64,000 nt of DNA from Gigantopelta aegis (GCF_016097555.1 NC_054699.1:3268293-3332292), one strand, 5' to 3'. Shown: positions 12,190 to 23,870, numbered from the stretch's first letter. Notes: generated from the sequence alone by a model not told the origin. A program made the numbers and translations.

Positions 12190-12384
12190 TGTATATCAAA
12201 GGCCATGGCATGTGCTGCCTTGTCTATGAAAATATCCATATAAAAGATGTTTTGCTACTAATGGAAACATTTAGCCGGTTTCCTTTAAAGACTGTATATC
12301 ACAATTATCAAACGTTTGAAATCCAACAGCAGATGATTAATTAATCAATGTGCTCTAGTGGTGTTATTAAACAAAACAAACTTT
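12190..12384 (+). mobile_element. SINE-B, 5'-truncated
   Basis: Body from about 12190 (GTATATCAAAGGCCATGG) to the B tail (GTGCTCTAGTGGTGTTATTA, AACAAAACAAACTTTAA). Its final TTAA is shared with the MITE that follows. Confidence 0.85.
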
Positions 12385-12777
12385 AAAGGGACTATCCAAG
12401 TTTTCAGCCCTAACAAAATTTCTTTTTAACTCACCTCCTGCTTTGTTCTGCTTTTTAAAAACATTATTATACTTTAGCATCATTGGGTTTTGAATATAAA
12501 GCATTACACGGATGAATACACTTGGAATCACCTTTGTTCAAATTATTTCAAATTCCGTTTGGCGTTGGAAGAAGTACAATTAATAAATTTGTACATATGA
12601 AATTATTTTGAACAAAAATTGATATTGCATTACAATGTCCAGAAATTAATTGGTTTTAGACATATTCATATTCTAAGCAAGAAAATGTAAGTAAATTATA
12701 ATTTTAATAATGTAAAAATATTTTATTTGACGAAAAAACCTTTTAAAATGGCAACAAACTCAGGATAGCACTTTTAA
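12383..12777. mobile_element. TTAA-flanked MITE
   Basis: Bounded by TTAA on both sides with imperfect inverted ends AGGGACTATCCAAGTTTTCA and, read inwards from the right, AAGTGCTATCCTGAGTTTG. Non-coding, 395 bp with both TTAA. Same family as the element at 48163. The TTAA target and blunt structure resemble piggyBac-type elements, but a relation is inferred from ends only. Confidence 0.75.
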
Positions 12778-13299
12778 TTTAACCATACAGATAGTAGCCA
12801 ACAAGAAGAGCTTTTGCATGCTTCCATAATAGGGACCAGTCCAGCAAACAAGAAGCCCTATCAAAACTATGACGGGTCGTGACCTTTAAGGCACAGAAGG
12901 AATGTCTGAATGAAAGACTGGCCGGCAGTCAAGTCTTTCAGAAACGGGCAGAATTTCTCGCCTGGTCATGTTTGATTGCTATCGATAACAGGGATGGAGA
13001 CATTTATAATCTCTATTCTATGAAGCTCAAGTGCTAAACCCGATACCTACTGGGCCGCGAGTACAATGGGGCAATTTGCACAGCCAGTTGGTAATGTTCA
13101 CACCCACAGGTTACCCTGTCGGTTTGACGACCGGCCTCAGTTCTGCACTTTCCACCCTGGGTTATATCACACACCCTCTTTAAGTAACGACAACTATGTA
13201 TCAATAAATACTTAGCGATTATTAGCAGGCAGCACTTAATGATTTTTTGTGCCCACAATTAATGGCTGCTTTCACCATCTACTTTTTATGCATTTTAAA
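12778..13299. other. Intronic DNA with a degenerate SINE head
   Basis: Between about 13030 and 13190 phrases like ACCCGATACCTACTGG and GACCGGCCTC point to a decayed minus-strand SINE-C head. The rest is unassigned. Confidence 0.4.
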
Positions 13300-13662
13300 T
13301 TAAAGTGACAGACCCTAGTTTTTAAACATTAAGGCATATTTTTTACTATTTGGTCTATTTTTTATATAATTGAAATCAAACATTACTTCTATTCTATTGT
13401 TTAGAATATCTATTTCCATACATGCAAAGTGCTTGTGGTAATCATTATGTTAGTAATGCTACGAAATGTATTTTTCATAATTCTAAAAAATGCATATACC
13501 TCTGAGAAGTAAAGGTTATGGAGACGAGTCCTAGTCTATTTTTAAGATGGTATTTCCCATTTCAACATAACATACTCTATTGTGACTTTATCCAGATGTG
13601 TTATGGTTTGTCAATTAACCAAACTTAGTGTCCATTTTCAAGACTAGGGTATGTGGCTTTCA
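13300..13662. mobile_element. TTAA-type MITE, diverged
   Basis: Left end TTAAAGTGACAGACCCTAGT followed by AAACATTAAGGCATATTTT; right end read inwards AAGCCACATACCCTAGTCTT. The left inner sequence matches the right end (reverse complement) of the element at 19865. Confidence 0.7.
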
Positions 13663-14417
13663 TTTATACAACTGAATGAGCTCAGTAGATATACAGCTGT
13701 CAACATTTTACTCCTGAAAACAATCTCCTGCATTCAAAGATGATAAACACCATACCTAGATTAATCTTTACTATTACTTCGTTATAATCTATGACATATT
13801 GTAATGTTTTCCTTGCAGCTCTAGGTGTGTATGTATGTTTTGTACAATAAATACAACGTTATTATTATTCCGATTCATGACTTATTTATGTAATGTGTTT
13901 GTACCAGATCAGTGTGAATGTTTTGAATAATAGATATTAGTATTATTACCTGTATTCACCACACATTAGATGACTATAATGGACTCTGAATCCTAGATTA
14001 AAAAAATTTGTAAATCCTTGGATTTGAGTTGGACTCATGAAATGTGCCCAGGTGTTTTCCCAGATTGTAAAATTTGTAAATAGAAGATTTGTCACTAAGT
14101 ATTTTTGTAATATGGAAAATATCAACCAAGTCTATGTTAATCGGTATTTGTTGAGGCTCTGCTCAAGTACACAGCTCTTGTTGGCTTGTAAGCAAATCAC
14201 CCATCCACAGCGACACATTACCAAGAGACCTTGCAAATTTGCATACCATTATTACACGGGTTAATACACTAAATTATCACATGGGTTTATGACATGGATA
14301 TTATGGGTAAGTTAATAGGATAGCTTTCAATGGATGACTACATTAATTAATTTCTTTCTTTTTGGATGGGGTGGTATAATTTCTAAGTCAGCTAGATATT
14401 TTGAAGGGGTGCTGGTC

Positions 14418-14458
<41 letters not shown>
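13663..14458. other. Unassigned intronic DNA ending in a TA microsatellite
   Basis: Nothing recognised. A TA run at 14419-14458 forms the left flank of the next element. Confidence 0.5.
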
Positions 14459-14461
<3 letters not shown>

Positions 14462-15573
14462 GCCTTCTAGAATACGGTGGCCCGAGGCCAGTGTTTTTTG
14501 GATTCGGGCCAGTAAAAGTTACTTTGTGCAATCCCGATGGCAAGTGGTTAATAAAAAAAAAAAAAAAAAAAAAAAAAATCTACGTTTATGTCCTATGATC
14601 ATACAAAAAGTTGAAACAAAAGAAACATCTACAAGTCACTTCTTTCGATTTGCTATCACATGCAATATTTCACTAACAAATAGTTGGCCGCCAGTAATCT
14701 CTAACCCATCCATGACATCAATATACCTACTGATATAACTTTATTAAAGTTATAAAGTGTAAACATTGGAAAAACAAAAGTTCATTGTTTTGCCGCCATT
14801 TTGTTTTTTTTACACTGAAATCCAAAGATTTGTGTCTCTAATACTAATAACATGCAAAACGGTAACCAGTCTTTTATTAGTTTTAAAGGTTGCACGTCAC
14901 TATTTACAAATACTTAAAATGTGTAAATTATTAATTTAATTTATAAAATATAACATAAATTGCAAAAAAGGTGTTTTTTTTTTTAAAAAGCTTAAGAACA
15001 CAGTATCATGAAATAGATAAATTTAACAAAGTACCCAAATTGCAAAATTACTAAAACGGTGTGTGTGTTGGGGGTGGGTGTGGGGACTTAAACTGCAATA
15101 CATGTGCACTTTATGCTAATAAAGGTTCTTAATTGTTTCTTTTCTCTTTTTGTTTTTTGAGGGGGTGGGTAAGTTCCCATTCATAAGTAAAGGAATAATG
15201 CTGTTAATTGTTGTAATATGTCGGTAACATGGATTATTTTTTATAACTTAGGTGGTTTTAGTGGAAACAATTATTTTAAAATTTTATTAGGTACGGTAAC
15301 TTTATTCTAAACTGATGAAAATTATTTGCATATTTTTCTAAACAAACCATAAAGCATGCCGAATGAGCCAATCTATTGTGTAAATTGACAAATTGATTAA
15401 ACATGATCTCAGTATAAAAAATGGACATTAAAAAGTTAATTATTTTAATTTACTGTTTTTTTTGTTTTATCAACAGTTAAAATTGGGCAAGTGAATTTTT
15501 CACCATGGCCAGTGAATTTTCAAATCCACTGGCCCTATGGCAAGTGAATTTTAAAAATATTCTAGAACCCCTG
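14459..15573. mobile_element. Long hAT-like non-autonomous element
   Basis: Ends are CAGGCCTTCTAGAATACGG on the left and, read inwards from the right, CAGGGGTTCTAGAATATTT. Both flanks are TA repeats, so insertion into a TA microsatellite is likely and hides the target duplication. Sub-terminal GGCCAGTG/CACTGGCC motifs correspond to the GGCTAGTG/CACTAGCC motifs of the shorter elements in the window. 1115 bp, A/T-rich interior, no transposase frame. It sits 136 bp from glypican exon 2. Confidence 0.75.
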
Positions 15574-15709
15574 TATGTATATATATATATATATATGAGG
15601 AACAAAGTAACACCTACATCTCGCCTTTTTACTTTGTAAAGGAGAAACAAAAAATACCCACTTATGCAATACAGAAATATATGCCACACCATATATAAGA
15701 GTAACTTAC

Positions 15710-15868
15710 CATCAAATTTTTTCGTCCTTGATGAGAAGGTAGTTTTAATGAGTTTGTAGGCCTGGTTCAGCTGCTGCTCATGTTCCTTCATACTGAGGTG
15801 TTTCAGCTTGCCCTCCATGTCGCTCGTACAGCACGTGTAGCCCTGGGGACACACATCCAGGTGGTCGC
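15710..15868 (-). CDS. Glypican, coding exon 2 (CPQGYTCC exon)
   Basis: This 159-bp exon runs from phase 1 to phase 1 and encodes 53 residues beginning DHLDVCPQGYTCCTSDMEGK and ending SSRTKKFD. The CPQGYTCC motif followed by ..MEEK-like residues is typical of the GPC1/2/4/6 and Drosophila Dally-like class; the GPC3/5 class has K(G/P)PTCC instead. The three cysteines belong to the conserved disulfide set of the alpha-helical N-terminal lobe; the tail corresponds to the KKFDxFFxELL helix start of other glypicans, continued in the next exon. Splice signals are clear: acceptor TGACTGTTGTAG on one side, donor GTAAGT on the other. The following exons (rest of the core, glycosaminoglycan attachment sites, GPI signal) were not found down to position 1, so they probably lie outside the window. 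The first part of the exon with its acceptor is tandemly duplicated just upstream. Confidence 0.93.
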
Positions 15869-16041
15869 CTACAACAGTCACAAAAAACAATACAGTTATA
15901 TACCTCCATGTCGCTCGTACAGCATGTGTAGCCCTGGGGACACACATCCAGGTGGTCGCCTACAACAGTCACAAAAAACAATACAGTTATATACCTCCAT
16001 GTCGCTCGTACAGCATGTGTAGCCCTGGGGACACACATCCA
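15812..16041 (-). repeat. 91-bp tandem duplication of the glypican exon 2 splice acceptor and exon start
   Basis: About 2.5 copies with a 91-bp period: the genuine exon part (from 15812), a second copy from 15903 and a partial third from 15994 that stops before the acceptor. Copies differ at about one base (CACGTG versus CATGTG), so the duplication is young. Copy 2 keeps the whole pyrimidine tract and the acceptor at 15960/15959. Use of that acceptor would read through the remaining intron piece into the true exon with a +1 shift and reach a stop soon after. Copies 2 and 3 also gain a GTATAT donor-like sequence right after the ATGGAG codons. Confidence 0.9.
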
Positions 16042-17099
16042 CTACATACATAAAATTTGAATAATTTGATAAATATTGTTGCTAATTGAAAAGAACCAAT
16101 TTAGAAAGTACCTTACAAACATTTTGCATATATCATGAAGTGCAGTGTCACGTTTAGATGTTGAACTTCATGATACTTTCATATCCCACCGCACCATTTG
16201 TTGGTTTTCTATAATACAATCTCAAGCCTAGTGTAGTATAGCAAATCTTGTTAAAAAGAATTAACTTTTTTTAAACATGCATTATCAAAGGTGATAGTGC
16301 AATATTTTCCTACTTTTAAATAATAATTTGTTCTTTCGATTTTCATGGAGGTGGAGGTGGGGAGGAGATATATAATTGTGGGGAGGAGATATATAATTGT
16401 AACTACACATTAATGTATTCCACTCATAATCTTTGCCTAAATGAATTGAGAATATTGAAACTGTCATGACCTTCCACTCACAAAAAGTGGCTTCTTCGAA
16501 ATAGACATTTATAAAACATTTTAAAAATGCATTTAAATGTGATATATAACTACAAATTAATCTCACACCATCGAAAATATCAAAATTGTAATATCCTGCC
16601 ACTTAGTGTAAACAGTTTCTTCATGAAAAAACAAGAGCCATTTTTTTCTTCACTGTATCATTGCAAAACAAAAATTAATAGCAAATAACATACATAAATA
16701 ATTAATAAATAAAAAAAAAAAAAAAAATATATATACATGTATATATATTATATGGAGAGTATATATTAAAGGAATGGAATATTTCGCTTCATGACACCTC
16801 GATACATCTTTATACCATGACTATTTGGTGGTTATTTCCACACTTAGGCAAGGAAAATGGGAAACTCACTGTTACTGAGGTATATTACAGATGGTATATG
16901 TTTAAAGTTTTGAATCTGCACTTTTTAATTTTTATCAGCATGATCTATGCTGTACTACATATCAGTATTATCATGGATTATTATCACCTGATACTGGCAA
17001 ATTAAAGAAATATTGCATTCAAGAATGAAAAAAAAAAATTTCCACCAACACACACCTCCATTGCAATAAATGAAATATAAAAAAACCGCCACCTGCAAG
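16042..17099. other. Intron 1 DNA next to exon 2, nothing recognised
   Basis: AT-rich; a 21-bp direct repeat with GGGGAGGAGATATATAATTG lies at 16358-16400 and a short A-run at 16710-16727. Confidence 0.5.
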
Positions 17100-17460
17100 A
17101 ATGGGTCACCGAAGTTGATAATCTAACGTCACATCTCATTCAAGCGGAGGCGTAACTTTTATTTCGCCTCAACTATTCATGCGGAAAGGCCCTGCAAATG
17201 TGGCCCATGAAATAAGCATAAAGTTACGCGGTATGAATGAAAGCTCCTGCACCACAAAGAGACCTTCTCGACGGGCATGTGTGTGCCAAGCCGAAGTTAT
17301 TCCTACACTATGTACTGAAATTCTCTTTATGTACATAGCCATTCCCGGACTAAACGACCCATGACAAATGGCTTCTTCAAAGCATGTGCAAATTCATTAT
17401 GCATTTACAATGTAGACATTTGCTGGTCTGTGACAAGTTGATCATATCACAATTAAAATA
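17100..17460. other. Non-repetitive block, possible regulatory DNA
   Basis: Balanced composition and octamer- or homeodomain-like words (TATTCATGCGG, CATTATGCATTTAC) within AT-rich intron. No frame or splice signals of interest. Purely a candidate. Confidence 0.25.
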
Positions 17461-17478
17461 TGGAAAGCTTGCATGAGG

Positions 17479-17483
<5 letters not shown>

Positions 17484-17534
<51 letters not shown>
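17484..17534. repeat. TA microsatellite
   Basis: Uninterrupted TA run followed by a few CA. Confidence 0.95.
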
Positions 17535-17546
<12 letters not shown>

Positions 17547-17642
17547 GCCCGGGCTGGTTGTGGGCCAGGCTTTTACCAACATATATGAGAATTAAATGTG
17601 TTACCGGAATGAATTAGTCGTGTGTTATCTTTGGAGTCTTAC

Positions 17643-17922
17643 ACCAGCCTTTGGTGGTGTAGTGGTTAAGTCATCGGACATCAGGCTGGTAGGTACTGGG
17701 TTCGCAGCCCAGTACCGGCTTCGGAGGCCGGTACCGGTGCCTACCCAGAGCGAGTTTTAATGACTCAATGGGTAGGTAGGTGTAAGACCACTACACCCTC
17801 TTCTCTCTCACTAACAACTAATAAGTAACCAACTGTCCTGGAAAGATAGCTGAAGTGTGTACCCAGGACAGTGTGCTTGAACCTTAATTGGATATAAGCA
17901 CGAAAATAAGTTGAAATGAAAT
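17643..17922 (+). mobile_element. SINE-C, full length
   Basis: Head with TTTGGTGGTGTAGTGGTTAA and GTACTGGGTTCGCAGCCCAG (B box), middle GACTCAATGGGTAGG, tail AATTGGATATAAGCACGAAA and AAGTTGAAATGAAA. Contains a small internal inverted CCGGTACC repeat. Confidence 0.9.
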
Positions 17923-17957
17923 GGATTCTTCCTGTTCTTTCAATTAAGACAAAAACA

Positions 17958-18296
17958 GTTGGTAGAGCACCTACCTGAAGTGCTTCAATTGCAGTGACAA
18001 CCCAACCCTGCCATCCCCGCCACCCCCCTCACCCCCTCCTTAATGTACCCATTCTCTGTAAAAAAAAATTCTCCCAACCAGTGCCCTATGATTGGTATAT
18101 CAAAGGCTGTGGTATGTACTGTCTGTTTTGTGGGAAATTGCATACAAATGATCCCTCACTGATAATGGAAAAAATGTAGCAAGTTTCCTCTAAAACAAAG
18201 TCGGAATTATTTGTCTGGAATTACCAAATATTTGTCATTCAATTGATTAATGAAGCAATGTGCTCTAGTGGTGTTGTTAAACAAAGCACATTTTCA
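17958..18296 (+). mobile_element. SINE-B with a different tRNA-like head
   Basis: Starts with GTTGGTAGAGCACCTACCTG, another tRNA-like A box, unlike the usual SINE-B head; body and B tail (GTGCTCTAGTGGTGTTGTTA) are diverged. Confidence 0.75.
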
Positions 18297-18727
18297 ATAC
18301 CTTGTGATCCAGGGCCTCATCCCTGATATTATCAACATAATAATAAAAAAACACCTTTCAAAATGTCCTACTGATTCTGAAAGTGAATAACCATGGAAGT
18401 TAGCACCTACTCAGTTCTGACAGTGTATCTCCATTATCTACAGCACTTCGCCATGGTAACAGCTTGTCTGGCCACAGCCCACCTGATAGGAGAGTCCGAG
18501 AGAGCATCTCCCATTAAATGCTTTTTCTCTGCTTGACCACAAGAACCAGGGTCACGGTATACTTCCTGGTCAGCAACTCTGACCCCTCAGTTCGCCACTG
18601 ACCCATCAGTTCGCCACTGACCCCTCACTTCGTGATGCCCATCGGTTAACTAGCAATTCAAAACATCTCACTCTATTTACACCTCCGTGATTTTCAATGC
18701 CACCCAAACAGTTTGTTCTCAGCCATT
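18297..18727. other. Unassigned intronic DNA
   Basis: Non-repetitive except a duplicated TCAGTTCGCCACTGACCC at 18587-18622. Confidence 0.45.
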
Positions 18728-18842
18728 ATTTCATTTCAACTTATTTCCGTGCTTATATCCAATTAAGGTTCAAGCATGCTGTCCTGGGCACACACCTCAG
18801 CAACCTTGGCTGTCTGTCTGGGACAGTTGTTAGTTAGTCCTT
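18728..18842 (-). mobile_element. SINE-C, tail fragment
   Basis: Minus-strand tail (TTTCATTTCAACTTATTTCC, CCAATTAAGGTTCAAGC) without head. Confidence 0.85.
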
Positions 18843-19034
18843 TAGATCTGTTCCAGATGGGTATGGGACATTTTTTGAATGCTTCTATCAAAGAATTATT
18901 CAAGCATGCCTGTCGTAGTCACAACATTTGACTTCGCCAGAGAGTTCTGCCCCTGATGTAGGATAAGCACCTTTAAACGTTTTGTAAGCCTGGGCACAGG
19001 TGAATGATAGTTCCACACATTGACTGGCAGCTGT

Positions 19035-19362
19035 TGATCGGGACGTAGCCCAGTGGTAAAGCACTTGCTTGACGCGCAGGCAGTTTGGGATCGATTCCCA
19101 TCGGTGGGCCCATTGGGCTAGATCCCCACCTATTGGGCTATTTCTCATTCCAGCCAGTGCACCATGACTGCTATATCAAAGGTCGTGGTATGTGCTATCC
19201 TGTCTGTGGGGTGGTGCATATAAAAGATCCCTTGCTACTAATGAAACAAATGTAGCATGTTTCCTCTCAGACTATATGTCAAAATTACCAAATGTTTGAC
19301 ATCCAATAGCCAATGATTAATAAATCAATGTGCTCTAGTGGTGTCGTTAAACAAAACAGAAG
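19035..19362 (+). mobile_element. SINE-B, full length
   Basis: Head GGGACGTAGCCCAGTGGTAA with B box GGGATCGATTCCC, body, and tail TCTAGTGGTGTCGTTAAACA. A short repeat of the GGGCCCATTGGGCTA segment lies inside. Confidence 0.92.
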
Positions 19363-19864
19363 TTTGATTGGTTGGTTGGTCAGTGTCTTGGCTGGTTGGC
19401 CAGCGTCTTGGCTAAAACTGGACCACAATGTCTGCATTCTGGATGAGCGAGATGGTGAAAATCCATCAACACCTAATTAAGAATGGATCTGTGTAAATGG
19501 ATTTGTGGCCAGGTGTCCACTGGGCACTGGACTGATGTGGTCAGGTCATCAGAACTGCTGTAAGTATGCTGCGCCATGCTTGTACATACAGAGACCACGC
19601 TCACAGACACAGACACCGACTACTCCAGCGGTGGAATTATAATGTCTTTATGCATCCACATGGCCCAATGATGAATGTGTTAGGGTTATTGGAAAAGTAC
19701 AGCAAAACTAGAGTAAAGAGAATATCACTGAATAAAAATGAGGACACGGGTATTAATGCGGTAAAGACACTGTCTGAAATTTGCTGTTATAAGATGTTTC
19801 TGACAGAGTCACTCATAGAGCTTATTAATTAATAAAATTACTTATTAAATACATTTTAGCAACT
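19363..19864. other. Unassigned intronic DNA
   Basis: A short duplicated GGTTGGTCAGTGTCTTGGCT-like phrase at 19370-19412; otherwise nothing recognised. Confidence 0.45.
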
Positions 19865-20246
19865 TTACAGGGACAGACCCTAGTTTCAGCTCATAAAAAT
19901 TAACACTACAGGTAGTTAATCTACAAACCTGTTACGTACACATATGGATAAAGTTATAATTGAGTAAAACTTGAGTCTGTGACTTAGAAATGGTGAAATA
20001 CCCTCTAAAACAGACTAAAACTAGACTCCATAACTGTTACCTCTCAGATGCATGTGTGTTTTTAAAAATATGAGAAATGCATTTTGTGATATTAAAAACA
20101 CCAGGATGACCAAAAACACTTCAAATGTGCGGAAATGGATAACCTAAACAATACAATCTAAGTAATGTATGATTTCAGTCATCAAAAACGGCTCTAATAG
20201 TAAAAAATATGCCTTAGTGTTTAAAAACTAGAGCATGTCCCTTTAA
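19865..20246. mobile_element. TTAA-type MITE between direct repeats
   Basis: Ends AGGGACAGACCCTAGTTTCA and, read inwards from the right, AGGGACATGCTCTAGTTTTT. The left TTAA has become TTAC. About 40 bp of sequence (AAAATTACTT..TAAATACATTT..AGCAACTTT) lies on both sides, and a third time at about 20405. Confidence 0.75.
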
Positions 20247-20588
20247 TGACTAAAATTACTTCCTAAATACATTTGAGCAACTTTTAACCATTAACTTTCT
20301 GACTTGGGATAGTTTTTGTTACACATGTATACTGTACAGGTCTATCTACACCTGAAGCAAGGTATAGTGCAGTTTTGATGTCTTTTCCACCATTCCAGGG
20401 TTTTTTAAATACATTTTAGCAACTTTAACCATTAACTTGCTGTCCTGGAATGGATAATGGTTTCTTGTTTCTTCTTATATACAAATATATACACCTGAGA
20501 CTTTTTTTAAAAATGTGACTTTTAAAAACAGTTATACACTCAATGTCTGGTAAATGCTTTCTTTAAATGTTTAAATTTAAAAAAAAGA

Positions 20589-20627
20589 GTAAAGTTTGTT
20601 TTATTTAACGATGCCACTAGAGCACAT
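20589..20627 (-). mobile_element. SINE-B tail fragment
   Basis: Only AGTAAAGTTTGTTTTATTTA and ATGCCACTAGAGCACA of the tail remain, at the edge of a minisatellite. Confidence 0.8.
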
Positions 20628-20922
20628 AAATTTAAAATGTACATCTGACACTTGAATTCTTCAACATGTTGTACGGATGACTCAAATACCCCCACTTGTA
20701 CATAAAATGTACATCTGACACTTGAATTCTTCAACATGTTGTACGGATGACTCAAATACCCCCACTTGTACATAAAATGTACATCTGACACTTGAATTCT
20801 TCAACATGTTGTACGGATGACTCAAATACCCCCACTTGTACATAAAATGTACATCTGACACTTGAATTCTTCAACATGTTGTACGGATGACTCAAATACC
20901 CCCAATTGTACATAAAATAAAG
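20628..20922. repeat. 70-bp minisatellite, four units
   Basis: Units with AAAATGTACATCTGACACTT and GTACGGATGACTCAAATACC are almost identical. It starts where the SINE-B fragment stops. Confidence 0.95.
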
Positions 20923-21386
20923 TTAACAAAATATATAATTTCCTGGTCTAAGTGAAATTACCTTCATTACTGCATTATTGAGATCAGACTGGTCTTAAAT
21001 TCAATGAAAAACTACTTTCCCCCAAGATATAATAGATCCTATTTCTCCTTACGGCCTTTTCATATGCTACTTTCACCACTATATATACAAATGGGCATCA
21101 GAGCATGAAATGGCAATCTGGGGCCACACATCAGGTATGAAGCACATTATTAATATTTTATTGTGTGTTATGGTAATACGAGATCATAAAAACATTCCAG
21201 AATCATGGTATCGGCGTATATACGACCATCTCCTTTCCAAGGCGATGGTGTATACCTTGAAGCTCTCAGAACACCTACTGGGCTTACACCAAACTGTTTT
21301 TCTGTGTACATGGGAAAATAAGAAGAAAGGAATATAAATGTACCACAAGCATGGCAAGGCTGGGCAAGGCATGGCAAGAGACAGAG
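20923..21386. other. Unassigned intronic DNA
   Basis: Non-repetitive; no gene recognised. Confidence 0.45.
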
Positions 21387-22078
21387 GAAACCAGCTACAT
21401 TTCTTTCCAATGGTAGCAAAGGATTTTTTCATATGCACCATCCCACAGACAGGATAGCACATACCACAACATTTGATATACTAGTCATAGTGCACTGGCT
21501 TTCCATTGGTTGCAAAGGATTTTTTCATATGCACCATCCCACAGACAGGATAGCACATACCACAACATTTGATATACTAGTCATAGTGCACTGGCTTTCC
21601 ATTGGTTGCAAAGGATTTTTTCATATGCACCATCCCACAGACAAGATAGCACATACCATAACATTTGATATACTAGTCATAGTGTACTGGCTTTCCATTA
21701 GTGGCAAAGGATTTTTTTTCATATGCACCATCCCACAGACAGGATAGCACATACCACAACATTTGATATACTAGTCATAGTGCACTGGCTTTCCATTGGT
21801 TGCAAAGGATTTTTTCATATGCACCATCCCACAGACAAGATAGCACATACCATAACATTTGATATACTAGTCATAGTGTACTGGCTTTCCATTAGTGGCA
21901 AAGGATTTTTTTTTATATGCACCATCCTACAGACAGGATAGCACATACCACAACATTTGATATACCAGTCATAGTGCACTGGCTGGAAGTAGAAATAGCC
22001 TATTTGGACCACCGACAGGGATCGATCCTAGACTGACCGTAAATCAGGCAAGTGCTTTTCCACTGGGCTACGTTCTGC
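21387..22078 (-). repeat. SINE-B with its body amplified into a 96-bp tandem array
   Basis: On the minus strand a normal SINE-B head (near 22078 to 21990) is followed by about six copies of one body segment, marked by CATATGCACCATCCCACAGA and ATAGCACATACCA. Two unit variants (ACAGGATAG/CATTGG and ACAAGATAG/CATTAG) recur in order, suggesting amplification of dimers. Confidence 0.9.
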
Positions 22079-22116
22079 CTTTAAAGTGAGATAATGGGTT
22101 GGTCTGCCAAACAATT

Positions 22117-22192
22117 GCCAACATGGCAATGAGACCAACATGGCAATGAGGCCAACATGGCAATGAGACCAACATGGCAATGAGACCAACCG
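22117..22192 (+). repeat. 18-bp minisatellite
   Basis: Four to five CCAACATGGCAATGAGAC units close to the SINE-derived array. Confidence 0.85.
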
Positions 22193-22312
22193 ACAAGTGA
22201 CAAGTGACCAAAAACGTTTCCGCCTTTAAAAGGAATGACAGCTCAGTAGGGCTATAGTTGTCCTCAGTTGAGTGTTTTGTAATAAAACATAATTCTAATA
22301 TGACAGGAAGTC

Positions 22313-22637
22313 AGGAAGGAAATGGTTTATTTAACGACGCACTCAACACATTTTATTTACAGTTATATGGCGTCAGACATATGGTTAAGGATCACACAGA
22401 TATTCAGAGAGGAAACCTGCTGTCGCCACTTCATGGGCTACTCTTTTCGATTAGCAGCAAGAGATCTATTATATGTAACATCCCACAGACAGGATAGTAC
22501 ATACCACAGCCTTTGTTATACCAATTGTGTGGAGCACTGGCTGGAACAAGAAATAGCCCAATGGGTCCACCGATGGGGATCGATCCTAGACCAACCGCGC
22601 ATCAAGCGAATGCTTTACCACTGGGCTACATACCGTC
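22313..22637 (-). mobile_element. SINE-A, full length
   Basis: Minus strand: head from GGACGGTATGTAGCCCAGTG with GGGATCGATCCC-like B box region, body, and A tail (TAAATAAACCATTTCC). Confidence 0.92.
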
Positions 22638-23075
22638 CTGTAATATGACAGCATAATTGGATAAATAGAATGTCCTAATTGCAGAAAGTTGTTCACTGTG
22701 TAAATGCACAGGCAGACAGACGTCTGATCAAATGTGTAGTCAGAATTGTTTTGTTTTTACAAATGTGGGGTAAAACAACTAAGTAATATATATGATGAAC
22801 TGTAGCTTAATCATTGTCATAGTTTTTTTTTTTATAATTACTGAAACACAGTAACTTAGTACTTTAAATATCAGAATGGATTTCAATGAAAATGTTTTCC
22901 AATTGCAAATGATAGCAAAATTACATAATTTATATATTTTGTAATCTGAACCACTTTGCAAGTGCAATTCAATACAACTAATAACAATGGAAACAACCAA
23001 TGATAATTAAAATGCCATCACAAATCAATTCTGTAACCACTTTTGCTGCGACGGAGCAGATTTATTATGCAGGGG
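22638..23075. other. AT-rich intronic DNA
   Basis: Nothing recognised. Confidence 0.45.
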
Positions 23076-23402
23076 TGGGAATTGGTGAACTATAAAAAAG
23101 AGGAAATCTAGAGGGATCCGGGGTGGTGAACTGTAAAAAAGAGGAGATCTAGAGGGATCCGGGGTGGTGAACTGTAAAAAAGAGGAGATCTAGAGGGATT
23201 CGGGGTGGTGAACTGTAAAAAAGAGGAGATCTAGAGGGATCCGGGGTGGTGAACTGTAAAAAAGAGGAAATCTAGTCCGGGGTGGTGAACTGTAAAAAAG
23301 AGGAAATCTAGTCCGGGGTGGTGAACTGTAAAAAAGAGGAAATCTAGAGGGGTCCAGGGTGGTGAACTGTAAAAAAAGAGGAAATCTAGAGGGTCCGGGG
23401 GC
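23076..23402 (+). repeat. 41-bp minisatellite, about eight units
   Basis: Units carry GTGGTGAACTGTAAAAAAGA and GGAAATCTAGAGGGATCCGG; two units lack the last 11 or so bases. Confidence 0.93.
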
Positions 23403-23595
23403 AAGGACGATTAAATTGTGAGGAAACAGTGTTCCATGAGAGGAAAACCGCGGATCCGAGGAGAATTCCCACCCCTGATTATGAAACACACACTTCATGA
23501 ACATTGTATCCACTGAATTCCACTTCTGTTCTTACATTGCAGAGAATATACATGTAGGTTGAAATATAATTGGCCAAATCCAACTTCAATTTGAT

Positions 23596-23870
23596 AGCCC
23601 CATCGGAGGGCCCATTGAGTTATTTCTCGCTCCAGCCAGTGCACCACGACTGGTATATCAAAGGCCATGATAGGTACTACCCTGTCTGTGAGGTGGTGCA
23701 TATAAAAGATCCCTTGCTGCTAATTGAAAAGAGTAACCATGAAGTGGCGACCGTGGGTTTCCTCTCTCAATATCTATGTGGTTCTTAACCATATGTCTGA
23801 TGCCATATAACCGTAAATACAATGTGTTGAGTGTGTCATTAAATAAAACATTTCTTTTTTTCTTTCTTTC
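23596..23870 (+). mobile_element. SINE-A, head lost
   Basis: Begins at the end of the head (CATCGGAGGGCCCATTGAGT) and runs to the A tail, with TTTCTTTC repeats behind. Confidence 0.88.

Larger units (their letters stand above)
1..15709 (-). other. Glypican intron 2 and possibly DNA beyond it
   Basis: Everything left of the exon 2 donor is intron 2 unless exon 3 is hidden here. I looked on the minus strand for the expected continuation (a helix with FFxxLLxxS..LxxMFxxTYGxxYxxN) and did not see it, so the intron probably continues past position 1. The stretch is mostly repeats, described individually. Confidence 0.6.
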
